A stretch of 64,000 nucleotides of DNA from DATAZK01 sp965199805. Lineage in GTDB: Bacteria; Actinomycetota; Actinomycetes; Frankiales; Frankiaceae. Made by a program: the position numbers and the translations under genes. Positions 26,138-35,068 of the stretch are shown here, in pieces. Position 1 is the first letter of the stretch; each line of letters opens with the position of its first letter. The notes beneath the pieces were generated by a model, which was not told the DNA's origin, searched no databases, and saw only the letters and a list, made by a program, of their open reading frames with translations. Location of the stretch: positions 1,860,001 through 1,924,000 of the forward strand of contig CBDATO010000001.1 of NCBI GenBank assembly GCA_965199805.1, given 5' to 3'.

Positions 26138-28693
26138 CTAACGCAGCAGCGGCACGGAGCGGGGCAGCAGCGAGATCGGACCCGGCCGGGCGAGCGCGTA
26201 TCCCTGGCCGAGATCGCAGCCGGCGGCGCGCAGCAGCTCGACCTGCGCCGCATTTTCGATGCCCTCGGCGACGACCACCAGCTCCAGCGCGCTCGCCAGC
26301 CCGCAGACGGCCTTGGCGAAGTCGAATTTGCGGCTGTCCGGCGCCAGCTCGGCCGTGAACGACCGGTCGAGCTTGACGAAGTCGAGCGACAGCTCCGACA
26401 GGTAGCGCAGCGAGGACCAGCCGGTGCCGAAGTCGTCCAGCCCGACCCCGACCCCGAGTTCGGCCAGCGAGGCGAGGGTCCGCTCGACCGTCTCGCCGGC
26501 GACCAGCAGCGTGCGCTCGGTGAGCTCCAGCAGGAAGCCGGCGCCGTCCAGCTGGTGCTCCTCCAGCAGGTCCGACAGCCAATCGGCGAAGCCGGGCGTG
26601 GCCAGGGTGCGCGCGGAGACGTTGATCGAGAAGACCGGGCAGCGACCGCTGCCGCGGGCGCTCAGGCGGCGCACCTCGTCGACGACGTTGCGGATCACCC
26701 AGCGGTCGAGGTCGGCGATGAGGCCGGTCTCCTCCGCGACCCCGATGAAGATCTCCGGGGCGATCGGCAGGCCTTCGGGGCTGTCCAGCCGGGCGAGCGC
26801 CTCGGCGGCGATGACGGAGCCGGTGCGCAGGTCCGCGACGGCCTGGTAGTGCAGCCGAAGCCCGTCGCCGGTGAGCGCCGAGCGCACCTGCTGCTCGACC
26901 GCGCGCCGGCGTCCGAGCCGGCGGCGTACCGCTCCGGCGAAGACCTCGAGCCGGTTACGGCCGCCCTGCTTCGCCGCGTACAGCGCGACATCGGCCTGCT
27001 GGAGCAGGCTGTCCGGGTCCGTCCGGCAGTCCTGCGCCAGGGCGAGGCCGATGGAGGCCGACACCATCGAGCCGACCGGCTCCGCGTACGCCCGGCGCAG
27101 CTCCTTGAGCAGCCGGCCGCCGAGCAGCTCCGCCTCACTGCGGTCGCTCACCTCGGCGACGAGGATCAGCTCGTCGCCGCCGAGCCGGGCCACCGTGTCA
27201 CCGGAGCGCGACGCGCGGACCAGCCGCCGGGCCGCCTCGACGATGACCGCGTCACCGCAGGCGTGCCCGTACGTGTCGTTGATGGCCTTGAACCGGTCGA
27301 GGTCGAGCAGGAAGACCGCCACCGCACCACCGCGGCGGTCCAGCCGCTCGAGGGCGGTCGAGAGCCGGTCCATGAGCAGCGCGCGGTTGGCGAGCCCGGT
27401 CAATCCGTCGCGCAACGCGAGCTTCTCGAGCTGCTGCTGGGCGGCGTAGCGCTCCGAGACGTCGCGGGTGGTCGCGAAGATCTCGTACCCGCCCGTGTCG
27501 TCGTCGGCGATCGCGCTCCACGTGGTCTCCAGCCAGCGCCAGTCGCCGTTGCCGTGCAGGAAGCGGTACGCGAGCGTCTTCGGCGGGCCCCCCGCCTCCA
27601 CCCGCGAGAGCGCGTCCGCGACGACGGCCTGGTCCTCGGGGTGCACCCGGCCGCCCGGGCCGTGCGGGGAGGTGAGCTCCTCGGGCTCGAAGCCCAGCAC
27701 GTGGGTCGCCGCCGGTGAGACGTAGGCGAAGGTGCCGTTCGGGCGCATCCGCGCGATGACGTCGAGCGAGTGCTCGGCGAGCAGCCGATAGCGCTCCTCG
27801 GAGCCCGCCAGCCGCTCCCGGTCCGAGCGCTGCGCCGACCGCAACTCGGTGACGTCCGAGGCGATCTCCCCGACAGCGGTCACCTCGCCGTCCGGCCCGA
27901 AGACCGGGAAGCGGACCATCGCGTACGCCTTCGCGTCGCCGTCGGGGCCGGTCGCGGCGATGTCGCGGACACGCGTGCGGCCGTCCTCGAGCACCTGCCG
28001 GTACGCCGCCGCTGCCGCCTCGCCGTCCTCGATCGCCACGTCGGTGCGGCCGACCAGCTGCTCGGGCCGCGCGTCGAGCAGACCCGCGTACTCGCGGTTG
28101 GCGGTGACCAGGCGGCCGGTGTGGTCGCGGACGCTGAGGGCGGCCGGCATGTTGGCGAGCACCGCCTGCAGGAGGGCCTTCGCCTGCCGGGCGTCGCGCT
28201 CGGCCGTCCGGGCCCGGTCGACGTCGACCAGCAGCAGACTGCGTCCGCCGGCTCCGTCGGCTCCGCCGGCTCCGTCGGGATCGTCGGGGACGACGACGGA
28301 CGTCCCGTTCAGCGCGACCCACGTCCAGGTGCTGACCTCGGCTTGCGGGTCACCGACGCGGAACTCGAGGCTGGGCGCCCCGGCCACGAGGGGGCTGCCG
28401 GCCCGGGAGACGGCTGCGGCGAAGGAGGGCGCCAGGGCTCCGGCGACGGCCGCCCGGTCCGACGGGTGCACCAGGTCGAGGAAGGCACGGCCGGCCAGGG
28501 CCGCGACAGGGCCACCGAAGAGCTCCGCGACGCTCCCGGCGGCGGAGCGCACGACCAGCTGCCCGTCCAGGTCGATCGTCACCGCGCCGGTCCGGATGGT
28601 GGGGGTCTGGATGCCGGGCGCGGACCCGCGCACCGGAGATCCGCGGCGGTCGCGAGGACGGCCGGTCCGGGGTGGCTCCTGGATCGCGCTCAT
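26138..28693 (-). CDS. PAS-GGDEF-EAL cyclic-di-GMP signalling protein
   Basis: This ~851-aa cytosolic protein has three PAS-like sensor domains (about residues 35-135, 170-280 and 290-410). A GGDEF domain (about 420-580) and an EAL domain (about 600-850) follow. The diguanylate cyclase loop reads ARLGGDELILVAE, that is GGDEL and not GGDEF. The EAL domain looks complete: AAEALARL, INVSARTL, LDDFGTGWSSLRYL and VKLDRSFTAEL. It could both make and degrade c-di-GMP, or act mainly as a phosphodiesterase. Starts are ATG 28693 or GTG 28735; neither has a clear ribosome-binding site. No operon partners. Confidence 0.88.
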   Translation of the reverse strand: MSAIQEPPRTGRPRDRRGSPVRGSAPGIQTPTIRTGAVTIDLDGQLVVRSAAGSVAELFGGPVAALAGRAFLDLVHPSDRAAVAGALAPSFAAAVSRAGSPLVAGAPSLEFRVGDPQAEVSTWTWVALNGTSVVVPDDPDGAGGADGAGGRSLLLVDVDRARTAERDARQAKALLQAVLANMPAALSVRDHTGRLVTANREYAGLLDARPEQLVGRTDVAIEDGEAAAAAYRQVLEDGRTRVRDIAATGPDGDAKAYAMVRFPVFGPDGEVTAVGEIASDVTELRSAQRSDRERLAGSEERYRLLAEHSLDVIARMRPNGTFAYVSPAATHVLGFEPEELTSPHGPGGRVHPEDQAVVADALSRVEAGGPPKTLAYRFLHGNGDWRWLETTWSAIADDDTGGYEIFATTRDVSERYAAQQQLEKLALRDGLTGLANRALLMDRLSTALERLDRRGGAVAVFLLDLDRFKAINDTYGHACGDAVIVEAARRLVRASRSGDTVARLGGDELILVAEVSDRSEAELLGGRLLKELRRAYAEPVGSMVSASIGLALAQDCRTDPDSLLQQADVALYAAKQGGRNRLEVFAGAVRRRLGRRRAVEQQVRSALTGDGLRLHYQAVADLRTGSVIAAEALARLDSPEGLPIAPEIFIGVAEETGLIADLDRWVIRNVVDEVRRLSARGSGRCPVFSINVSARTLATPGFADWLSDLLEEHQLDGAGFLLELTERTLLVAGETVERTLASLAELGVGVGLDDFGTGWSSLRYLSELSLDFVKLDRSFTAELAPDSRKFDFAKAVCGLASALELVVVAEGIENAAQVELLRAAGCDLGQGYALARPGPISLLPRSVPLLR

Positions 28694-28853
28694 GTCGGGC
28701 GCAGTATCGACGCGCGCACGGGTCGATTGAGCCACGACGGAAGCCGATCTGCGCGCACCCGCCGGACGGGGCGGCGAGGCGCGTCACAGCCGGTCGATCA
28801 CCGTCCGCAGGTCACGAGCACGGTACGGACGGACTGGGACGTGGGGCGGACGC

Positions 28854-29060
28854 TCAGTCGTCGGCGCGCTGGCTCGGGATGCCCGACAGGAGGCGACGGA
28901 CCTCCGCCTCGCGGTAACGACGGTGGCCACCCAGCGTGCGGATGGAGGTGAGCTTGCCGCTCTTGGCCCAGCGCGTCACCGTCTTCGGGTCGACCCGGAA
29001 CATGGTGGCGACCTCCGCCGGTGTGAGCAGTGGCTCGCTCTCAGGCGTGTGCGCTGTCAT
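28854..29060 (-). CDS. bldC: BldC-type MerR-like developmental regulator
   Basis: This 68-aa DNA-binding protein is of the BldC family, a small MerR-like winged helix that binds direct repeats cooperatively. The core LLTPAEVATMFRVDPKTVTR followed by GKLTSIRTLGGHRRYREAEV at residues 11-53 is nearly the same as Streptomyces BldC as I recall it. A strong AAAGGGGAAG ribosome-binding site lies upstream, and a TACTGT candidate -10 is near 29107-29112. In Streptomyces it delays development; here it suggests a differentiating or complex actinomycete, but orthologues also occur in simple ones. Confidence 0.93.
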   Translation of the reverse strand: MTAHTPESEPLLTPAEVATMFRVDPKTVTRWAKSGKLTSIRTLGGHRRYREAEVRRLLSGIPSQRADD

Positions 29061-29226
29061 GTTGCTTCCCCTTTGGTCACCGGTGGCGATGAGCCTGCCG
29101 GCACAACAGTATTTTCGCGGTAAGACCGGCTTGTCCGAAATGGCCCAACCGGGTCATTCGAGGACTAGTCACCCGTTGTGACTGCGGTGGGCGAAGATGA
29201 TCACGCCCCCACACACTTCTCGGCGT

Positions 29227-30054
29227 TCAGCTCGCGTTCTCGAGCTGCTGCAACGGACGCCATCGGCCGATCACGCGCTCGTACGCGGCCTGTGCGTCGG
29301 CGCCGCGACCCTCACCCAGCGCGACGAGGGAGTCGGCGACGTCGATCACCGAGGTGTCGGCCCGCAGCTCGTCGTCGGTGAGCAGGTCGACGAGGCCCGC
29401 GTAGTCCAGCTCGACCCGGGAATGCGGGTGGAACTCCTCGAGCCAGCGCCCGAGCTGCTCGAGGCCCGCGACCGTGGCGGCCTCGGGCAGCGTGCGGCGC
29501 AGCGTCGCGAGCGCCCGGTGGTTACGCCGCCGGGCGGAGCTCATCGGAGCGACGTATCGCATCGACCGCTCACCCGCGCCGGTGACGAGGACGCGCTCGT
29601 TGGCGTCGAACGGGACGAACCACGGCAGCGGCACCAGATACGTGCACGAGACGACGTTGACCTTCATGCCCGGCGCCCGGCGCCGCCAGCGCTCCAGGTC
29701 GTCCTCCGCCTTGTCGGCGAGGGCCGCCGGCAGGAAGGCGTCGGCGATCGTCGACGCCATCCCCGACCGGAACTCGCCGGCCGCGATCAGGGTCCGGAGC
29801 CGGGTGCGCAGCGGGCAGACGTAGAGCAGCCCGTCGCCGGACTCGAGCAGCACCTGCCCCTCGGGCATGTCGAGGCTCAGACGGACGGCGGAGCGAACGG
29901 CAGCGGAACGCTCCAGGCGATCCAGCTCCGTCCTGCTGGGGACGGGACCGGCGTGGCGTAGGGCGGAGTAGCGCTGCTGCTCCTCCTCCGGAAAGGCCGC
30001 CAACGGCTCGTAGACGCGCAGGTAAGCCGCTGGCGCGCCGGGCAGGGCGGGCAT
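29227..30054 (-). CDS. Conserved actinobacterial protein of unknown function
   Basis: This is a ~275-aa soluble protein with no signal peptide or membrane segment. I do not recognise a catalytic motif. It is rich in Arg, Glu and Leu. Its centre has VNVVSCTYLVPLPWFVPFDA followed by ERVLVTGAGERSMRYVAPM, which reads like a β-rich fold. The C-terminal third (DDELRADTSVIDVADSL) is predicted helical. The ATG at 30054 has AGGA about 7 nt upstream; an ATG at 30078 is the alternative. It lies between bldC and DUF3073, a neighbourhood found in many actinomycetes. Confidence 0.7.
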   Translation of the reverse strand: MPALPGAPAAYLRVYEPLAAFPEEEQQRYSALRHAGPVPSRTELDRLERSAAVRSAVRLSLDMPEGQVLLESGDGLLYVCPLRTRLRTLIAAGEFRSGMASTIADAFLPAALADKAEDDLERWRRRAPGMKVNVVSCTYLVPLPWFVPFDANERVLVTGAGERSMRYVAPMSSARRRNHRALATLRRTLPEAATVAGLEQLGRWLEEFHPHSRVELDYAGLVDLLTDDELRADTSVIDVADSLVALGEGRGADAQAAYERVIGRWRPLQQLENAS

Positions 30055-30202
30055 GGGTTGATCCTGCCAGAGCCGCATCCGACGACCCCGTCAGGCGGGG
30101 CCGGGCCACCTGCGTGCCCGGGTGCCCAGCACCCTGTACGCTGACGACACGACATCAGCGCCGGGGCAGGTCCCCGTTGAAGGCTTTTGAGGGGGCTGAG
30201 CC

Positions 30203-30430
30203 ATGGGACGCGGCCGTGCCAAGGCTAAGCAGACCAAGGTCGCTCGCGAGTTGAAATATCACTCGCCGTCCTGGGATCCGAGCAAGCTTCAGCAGGATCT
30301 GCGAGGTAGCGAAGCGCCGCCGACCCGCGTTGCCGACAGCGATGTCGAGCAGGACGGGGACGACGAGTATGCGTCATACGTCGATCCGTACGCCGAGGAC
30401 GACGATGCGCCGCCACCGCGGCGGCGCTGA
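30203..30430 (+). CDS. DUF3073 small conserved protein
   Basis: This 75-aa protein has the conserved N-terminus MGRGRAKAKQTKVARELKYH followed by a variable acidic C-terminus (DDEYASYVDPYAEDDDAPPP). The family is restricted to actinomycetes and its function is unknown; the basic start and acidic tail suggest nucleic-acid or ribosome association, which is inference. GAGGGGG precedes the ATG, and a TACGCT -10-like hexamer lies at about 30137-30142. It is usually next to purM or bldC. Confidence 0.9.
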   Translation: MGRGRAKAKQTKVARELKYHSPSWDPSKLQQDLRGSEAPPTRVADSDVEQDGDDEYASYVDPYAEDDDAPPPRRR

Positions 30431-30450
30431 GCGCTCACCAGACAAACCCT

Positions 30451-30480
30451 GAACGGGGCCGCCTACGGGTGGCCCCGTTC
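30451..30480. terminator. Bidirectional hairpin terminator
   Basis: GAACGGGGCC and GGCCCCGTTC form a perfect 10-bp stem with a 10-nt loop. It lies 21 bp after DUF3073 and about 70 bp from the convergent DedA stop. Confidence 0.75.
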
Positions 30481-30551
30481 GGCGTGCCCGTCATGTCCGC
30501 ACGGGCAGCCTGGACGGCCGGGCTGGTGCGCCCGGCCGGCCAGTCGGTGCG

Positions 30552-31244
30552 TCAGTGCTGGTCGGTGACGTGCTGGTCGGTGACGTGCTGGTCGGTGACA
30601 GAGTCCCGGCTCGCCGCGGCTGCCGCGTTGCGCTTGCCGCCCTTGCGGGCCTCCCAGAAGACGCCCGCGATGGAGATGACCGCGATGACGGCGACGATCG
30701 GCAGGATGTACTTGTCGATGTGCACCTTGGGGCCGAGCGCGCGGCCCAGCAGCACGATGAGCTGGGTCCAGAGGATGCCGCCGACGAGGTTCCACACGAA
30801 GAACTTGCGGCCCGGCACCTGGGTGACCCCGCAGGCCGGGTTGATGAACGTGCGCACCACCGGGATGAACCGGGAGAACACGATCGCGAAGCTGTAGTGG
30901 AAGCGGTTCAGCAGCCGGTTCGTACGGTCGACGTTGTGCGGGTTGAACAGCTTCGACTGGGGTCTGTCGAAGATGCGGGGACCCGCCTTGTTGCCGATCA
31001 ACCATCCGACCTGGGCGCCGATGACCGCGGCGACGGCCGTGCCGATCATGACGCTCGGCAGGCTGAGGTGCTCGTAGTCGGCGGACTTCACCGTGACGGC
31101 GCCGGCCAGGAAGAGCAGCGTGTCGCCGGGCAGGAAGAAGCCGATGAGCAGGCCCGTCTCCGCGAAGATGATGAGCAGGAGCCCGATCAGTCCCCAGGAG
31201 TTGATCAGGCTTTTCGCGTCGAGCAGATTCACCGCGTGATGCAC
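30552..31244 (-). CDS. DedA family membrane protein
   Basis: This ~230-aa protein is of the DedA/SNARE-associated family, thought to act in membrane lipid (undecaprenyl phosphate or phospholipid) transport. It has about five hydrophobic segments. The signature FAETGLLIGFFLPGDTLLFL is near the N-terminus and FSRFIPVVRTFINPACG mid-protein, including the conserved Arg residues and a GGILW-type segment. The likely start is GTG 31244 (VHHAVNLLD); GTG 31232 is possible. The C-terminus ends in three perfect VTDQH repeats encoded by a 15-bp tandem repeat. In mycobacteria a DedA-type gene also sits beside fba. Confidence 0.86.
   Translation of the reverse strand: MHHAVNLLDAKSLINSWGLIGLLLIIFAETGLLIGFFLPGDTLLFLAGAVTVKSADYEHLSLPSVMIGTAVAAVIGAQVGWLIGNKAGPRIFDRPQSKLFNPHNVDRTNRLLNRFHYSFAIVFSRFIPVVRTFINPACGVTQVPGRKFFVWNLVGGILWTQLIVLLGRALGPKVHIDKYILPIVAVIAVISIAGVFWEARKGGKRNAAAAASRDSVTDQHVTDQHVTDQH
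30555..30599. repeat. 15-bp tandem repeat, three copies, in the DedA 3' end
   Basis: GTGCTGGTCGGTGAC occurs three times without gap. On the coding strand it gives three VTDQH units just before the stop. Copy number is probably variable by slippage, but each change keeps the frame. Confidence 0.85.
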
Positions 31245-31377
31245 CCCGACAGCGTAGGGGTCAAACCCTGCCCAGCCCGGCAGCTGCGGTCCATCTCCGG
31301 CCGGGTCACAGGCAGGGCGCCGCTTTCGACAGACGTCGGAAGCCGGAAGCTGATCACTCCTGCCGCATAGTTGCCGC

Positions 31378-32874
31378 ATGGCGCGTGAGCTCGGGCAGGA
31401 CTCCACCACCCCCCGGACACGGCGCCGGCTGGTCGTCGTCGGGGGCGACGCGGCCGGGATGTCGGCGGCGTCGCAGGCCCGGCGCCGCATGGGCCCGGAC
31501 GAGCTGGAGATCCTCGCTTTCGACCGCGGGCCCGACACGTCGTTCTCCGCCTGCGGGATCCCGTACTGGATCGGCGACGTCGTCGGTGAGCGCAACGACC
31601 TGATCGCCCGTCACCCCGACGAGTTCCGCGAGCGCCAGCACATCAACGTGCGCCTGCACAGCCTGGTCACCGCCGTCGACCCGGTGGCCCGGGTGGTCAC
31701 CGTCCAGGATCTCGCCGACGGCCGGACGTACACCGAGCCCTACGACGACCTGCTGCTCGCCACCGGTTCGCACCCGCGATGGCCGACGCTGCCGGGTTTC
31801 GATCCGGACGGCTCCGCCGGTGCCGCGACGACCGGGGTGCACGGAGTGCACTCGCTGGCGGACGGGGCCCGCGTACGGGCGGATCTCGAGCGGTTGCTGG
31901 CCGCGGCCGAGCGCTCGGGGTCGACGGCGCCGCTGCGGGCGGTGGTGCTGGGCGCGGGGTACGTCGGCATGGAGACGGCCGAGGCCCTGCTGCTGCGCGG
32001 CGCCGACGTCACGGTGGTGGACCGTTCCGTCGCTCCCTTCTCGACCCTCGATCGCGACATGGGTGCGCACCTCGTCGAGCGGCTCGCGGTCGACAGCCCG
32101 CGGCTGCACCTGCGGCTGTCGTCCGCCGCGGCCCGCCTGGAGTCGGACGACAGCGGCCGGGTGACGGAAGTGGTGACCGCCGACGGCGACGTCCTGGCCG
32201 CCGATCTGGTCATCGTCGGGCTCGGGGTGGAGCCGGAGACGGCGCTGGCCCAAGCCGCCGGGATTCCGATCGGCGCCTCCGGCGGCATCGTGGTCGACCG
32301 GCGCATGCGTACGTCGGTGGCGGGCGTGTGGGCCGCGGGTGACTGCGTCGAGTCCCACCACCGGATCAGCTCGCGACCGGTCGTCCTCGCGCTCGGCACC
32401 CACGCCAACAAGCAGGGCCGGGTCGCGGGCGACAACATCACCGGCACCTACTCCGCCTTCGCCGGGGTCATCGGCACGGCCGCCACCAAGGTGTGCAGCC
32501 TCGAGGTCGGGCGGACCGGCCTGGGGAGCGCCGAGGCCGAGGCCGCCGGCTTCGCCGTCGTCGCCCACGCCGTCGACTCGACCACCCGCGCGAGCTACTA
32601 CCCCGGCGCCGCCGCGATCCGGGTCAAGCTGATCGCCGAACGCGGCACCGGGCGCCTGCTCGGCGCCCAGATCGTCGGCGGAGAGGGCAGCGCCAAACGG
32701 ATCGACGCGCTGGCCCTCGCCATCTGGAACGGGATGACCGCGTACGAGCTGTTCTCCGCCGACCTCTCTTATGCGCCCCCGTTCTCCCCCGTCTGGGACC
32801 CGGTCGTGATCGCGGCCCGCAAGATGCACGACGTGGTGCAGGCCGACGACCGGCGCGGCGGCGGGCTGGACTGA
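31378..32874 (+). CDS. FAD-dependent pyridine nucleotide-disulfide oxidoreductase (CoA-disulfide reductase-like)
   Basis: This 498-aa flavoprotein is of the CoA-disulfide reductase / NADH oxidase / Npx family with a single active-site Cys. An FAD dinucleotide fold (VVVGGDAAGMSAASQARR, about residues 19-36) comes first. Then comes SFSACGIPYWIGD with Cys59, in the place of the CoADR nucleophile. The NAD(P) fold is VVLGAGYVGMETAEALLLRG (about 189-208), followed by GVWAAGDCVE and a C-terminal dimerisation domain. The reaction is probably reduction of CoA or persulfide disulfides, or O2. No ribosome-binding site is visible; a CATAGT hexamer lies 6 nt before the ATG, as for leaderless genes. Confidence 0.85.
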   Translation: MARELGQDSTTPRTRRRLVVVGGDAAGMSAASQARRRMGPDELEILAFDRGPDTSFSACGIPYWIGDVVGERNDLIARHPDEFRERQHINVRLHSLVTAVDPVARVVTVQDLADGRTYTEPYDDLLLATGSHPRWPTLPGFDPDGSAGAATTGVHGVHSLADGARVRADLERLLAAAERSGSTAPLRAVVLGAGYVGMETAEALLLRGADVTVVDRSVAPFSTLDRDMGAHLVERLAVDSPRLHLRLSSAAARLESDDSGRVTEVVTADGDVLAADLVIVGLGVEPETALAQAAGIPIGASGGIVVDRRMRTSVAGVWAAGDCVESHHRISSRPVVLALGTHANKQGRVAGDNITGTYSAFAGVIGTAATKVCSLEVGRTGLGSAEAEAAGFAVVAHAVDSTTRASYYPGAAAIRVKLIAERGTGRLLGAQIVGGEGSAKRIDALALAIWNGMTAYELFSADLSYAPPFSPVWDPVVIAARKMHDVVQADDRRGGGLD

Positions 32875-32952
32875 ACGGCCGCCGGACGCCCCCGCCGGTC
32901 TGGCACACTCGCGCTACCAGCCCCGACACCCACGACAGATGCCGAGGTCGCC

Positions 32953-33972
32953 ATGCCTATCGCCACGCCCGAGATCTACGCCGACATGCTCGACCGCGCC
33001 AAGGCGGGCCGCTTCGCCTACCCGGCCATCAACGTGTCGAGCAGCCAGACGCTGAACGCCGCGATCCGCGGCTTCGCCGAGGCGGAGAGCGACGGGATCA
33101 TCCAGGTCTCGACCGGCGGCGCCGAGTTCCTGTCCGGCACCACCGTCAAGAACATGGTGATGGGCGCGCAGGCGCTGGCGGAGTTCGCGCACTTCACGGC
33201 CGACGCCTTCCCGGTCAACATCGCGCTGCACACCGACCACTGCCCGAAGAACAAGCTCGACGGCCTCATGCGCCCGCTGATCGCGATCAGCCAGGAGCGC
33301 GTCGCCGCGGGCAAGCTGCCGCTCTTCCAGAGCCACATGTGGGACGGCAGCGCCGTGCCGCTGGACGAGAACCTGCAGATCGCGCAGGAGCTGCTCGCCG
33401 CGTGCGCCAAGGCCCGCATCGTCATGGAGCTCGAGATCGGCGTCGTCGGCGGCGAGGAGGACGGGGTCGTCGGCGAGATCAACGACAAGCTCTACACCAC
33501 GCCCGAGGACGCACTGCTCACCGCCGAGGCGCTCGGCACCGGGGAGAACGGCCGCTACATGCTGGCCGCGACGTTCGGCAACGTGCACGGCGTCTACAAG
33601 CCCGGAAACGTCAAGCTGCGCCCGAGCATCCTGCACGACATCCAGGTCGCCGTCGGCGAGAAGGTCGGCCGGGAGAAGCCGTTCGACCTCGTCTTCCACG
33701 GCGGCTCCGGCTCCGCGCTCGAGGAGATCCGCGAGGCGCTCGACTACGGCGTCGTGAAGATGAACGTCGACACCGACACCCAGTACGCGTACACCCGCCC
33801 GGTGGCCGACCACATGCTGCGCAATTACGACGGCGTGCTGAAGATCGACGGCGAGGTCGGCGACAAGAAGACCTACGACCCCCGCGCGTGGGGCAAGGCC
33901 GCCGAGACCGGCATGGCCGAGCGGGTCGTGCGCGCCTGCCAGGACCTCCGGTCGGCCGGCCAGCACCGCTGA
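32953..33972 (+). CDS. fba: Fructose-bisphosphate aldolase, class II
   Basis: This 339-aa zinc-dependent aldolase reversibly cleaves fructose 1,6-bisphosphate to DHAP and glyceraldehyde 3-phosphate. The zinc and catalytic region is ALHTDHCPKNKLD (about residues 94-106) with the Asp/His pair, followed by the second His motif in FGNVHGVYKPGN. VFHGGSGSALEEI binds phosphate and NVDTDTQYAYTRP the second phosphate or substrate. The length and motifs fit the class IIA actinomycete enzyme. A class I-type aldolase is encoded about 1.1 kb downstream, so the cell has two unrelated aldolases. Confidence 0.95.
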   Translation: MPIATPEIYADMLDRAKAGRFAYPAINVSSSQTLNAAIRGFAEAESDGIIQVSTGGAEFLSGTTVKNMVMGAQALAEFAHFTADAFPVNIALHTDHCPKNKLDGLMRPLIAISQERVAAGKLPLFQSHMWDGSAVPLDENLQIAQELLAACAKARIVMELEIGVVGGEEDGVVGEINDKLYTTPEDALLTAEALGTGENGRYMLAATFGNVHGVYKPGNVKLRPSILHDIQVAVGEKVGREKPFDLVFHGGSGSALEEIREALDYGVVKMNVDTDTQYAYTRPVADHMLRNYDGVLKIDGEVGDKKTYDPRAWGKAAETGMAERVVRACQDLRSAGQHR

Positions 33973-33978
33973 TCTTTC

Positions 33979-34015
33979 GTGACGCTGAGTAGCAAACCGC
34001 TGGACCCAGCGTCAC
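33979..34015 (+). terminator. Hairpin after fba
   Basis: GTGACGCTG (33979-33987) and CAGCGTCAC (34007-34015) form a perfect 9-bp stem starting 7 nt after the fba stop. There is no U tract. Confidence 0.65.
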
Positions 34016-34139
34016 GGTGTGACCACCTGACCATCACCCATTCGGATGAGAAACGGGCGAGCACCACCACATATCGGCGCTAGCGGGTTGCAAGCGCCCC
34101 GCATGTAGCCAGTAGGTTGGCCGCGCACCCATCACTGTG

Positions 34140-34356
34140 GGTGCTCGCCTGCCGGCAACGCCAAATCCTGCCACCGGCCCGGGCGGCTCCGCGACACGTT
34201 GCGGCAGGAGCGGGGGACCCAGGTAAGCGGCTGTGACCGATCGCCCTGCGATCGGACCGGCCTAGGGGTGAAGTACGCCGACACGGGAGACCGTGCCGGC
34301 GTGCCGGGCGAGATCGTCCCGTCCGAACCCGACAGCTCACCTCGTCGGCGTCGGAG
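34140..34356 (+). ncRNA. ydaO-type c-di-AMP riboswitch, first copy
   Basis: The ~220-nt leader before the first Rpf-like gene carries the conserved blocks of the ydaO/yuaA class in order. These are GCAGGAGCGGGGGACCC (34204-34220), AGGGGTGAAG (34264-34273) and CCGAACCCGACAGCTCACC (34323-34341), then a closing GC-rich helix ending at GGCGTCGG. This class binds cyclic di-AMP and in actinomycetes controls cell-wall hydrolases such as rpfA, usually turning expression off. The same three blocks recur in the second leader. A possible -10 (TAGGTT) is at 34113-34118. The region 33973-34139 otherwise holds only the fba hairpin. Confidence 0.85.
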
Positions 34357-34363
34357 GATCTCC

Positions 34364-34999
34364 ATGCGGGTTTCCCTGCGCTCACGCAAGTCCATCGCGG
34401 CCGTCACCATGGCCGGCGTCGGGATCAGCGTCGCCATCGCGGCCGCCGCCCCGGCCAGTGCCGACCTCGCCTCGATCCGCCAGTGCGAGTCCGGCGGCAA
34501 TTACGGCACCAACACCGGCAACGGCTTCTACGGCGCCTACCAGTTCACGCAGCAGACCTGGAACGGGCTCGGCTACGGGGGCGTGCCGAGTGACGCGTCG
34601 CCGGCGGTGCAGGACCAGGCGGCAGCGCAGCTCCTCGCCCAGAGCGGCAGCAGCCCGTGGCCGGTCTGCGGCGCCGGCAGCGGCGGCGGCGGCGGGTACA
34701 CCGGCTACACCGGCGGCGGCGGCTCCGTCACCACCTCCTACACCGCGCCCGTCACCACGGTGGCCGCCCCGGTGATCACGAACATCCACGGCAACTTCAG
34801 CCTGGACAACGTCAGCCAGGTGCGCGACGACGTGAAGGCGTTCCAGAAGCTGCTGGTCAAGGCGCACTACAAGGTGACGGTCGACGGCCAGTACGGCCCC
34901 GAGACCGTGGCCGCCACCGAGAAGTGGCAGAAGGCCAAGCGCCTGACCGTCGACGGCGTCGTCGGGCCGGAGACCTGGAAGGCGTCGGGCCTCAAGTAG
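34364..34999 (+). CDS. Resuscitation-promoting-factor-like protein with peptidoglycan-binding domain
   Basis: This 211-aa secreted muralytic enzyme has a signal peptide (IAAAAPASA, cleavage before DLASIRQ). A transglycosylase-like Rpf domain follows at about residues 34-105, with catalytic Glu in IRQCESGGNYGTNTGNGFYG. A Gly/Thr linker and a C-terminal PG_binding_1 domain (about 145-211, DGQYGPETVAATEKWQ) complete it. It would cleave peptidoglycan glycan strands during growth or resuscitation. GGAGG lies 7 nt before the ATG, immediately after the riboswitch closing helix, so ligand control of translation or transcription is likely. Confidence 0.9.
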   Translation: MRVSLRSRKSIAAVTMAGVGISVAIAAAAPASADLASIRQCESGGNYGTNTGNGFYGAYQFTQQTWNGLGYGGVPSDASPAVQDQAAAQLLAQSGSSPWPVCGAGSGGGGGYTGYTGGGGSVTTSYTAPVTTVAAPVITNIHGNFSLDNVSQVRDDVKAFQKLLVKAHYKVTVDGQYGPETVAATEKWQKAKRLTVDGVVGPETWKASGLK

Positions 35000-35020
35000 G
35001 GCTCCGCAAGCAAGGCCTCC

Positions 35021-35052
35021 CCGGGCCGGTGACGTTCGCGTTGCCGGCCCGG
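35021..35052 (+). terminator. Possible hairpin after the first Rpf-like gene
   Basis: CCGGGCCGG and CCGGCCCGG form a 9-bp stem with a 14-nt loop. It lies 22 nt after the stop and 17 nt before the next gene. There is no U tract, so it is weak evidence. Confidence 0.4.
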
Positions 35053-35068
35053 CGGGCAAGGCACCGGC

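Noticed and set aside
30463..31005. Alternative minus-strand frame within the DedA gene
   Set aside because: It is a shifted frame of DedA with no membrane-like or motif-bearing sequence.
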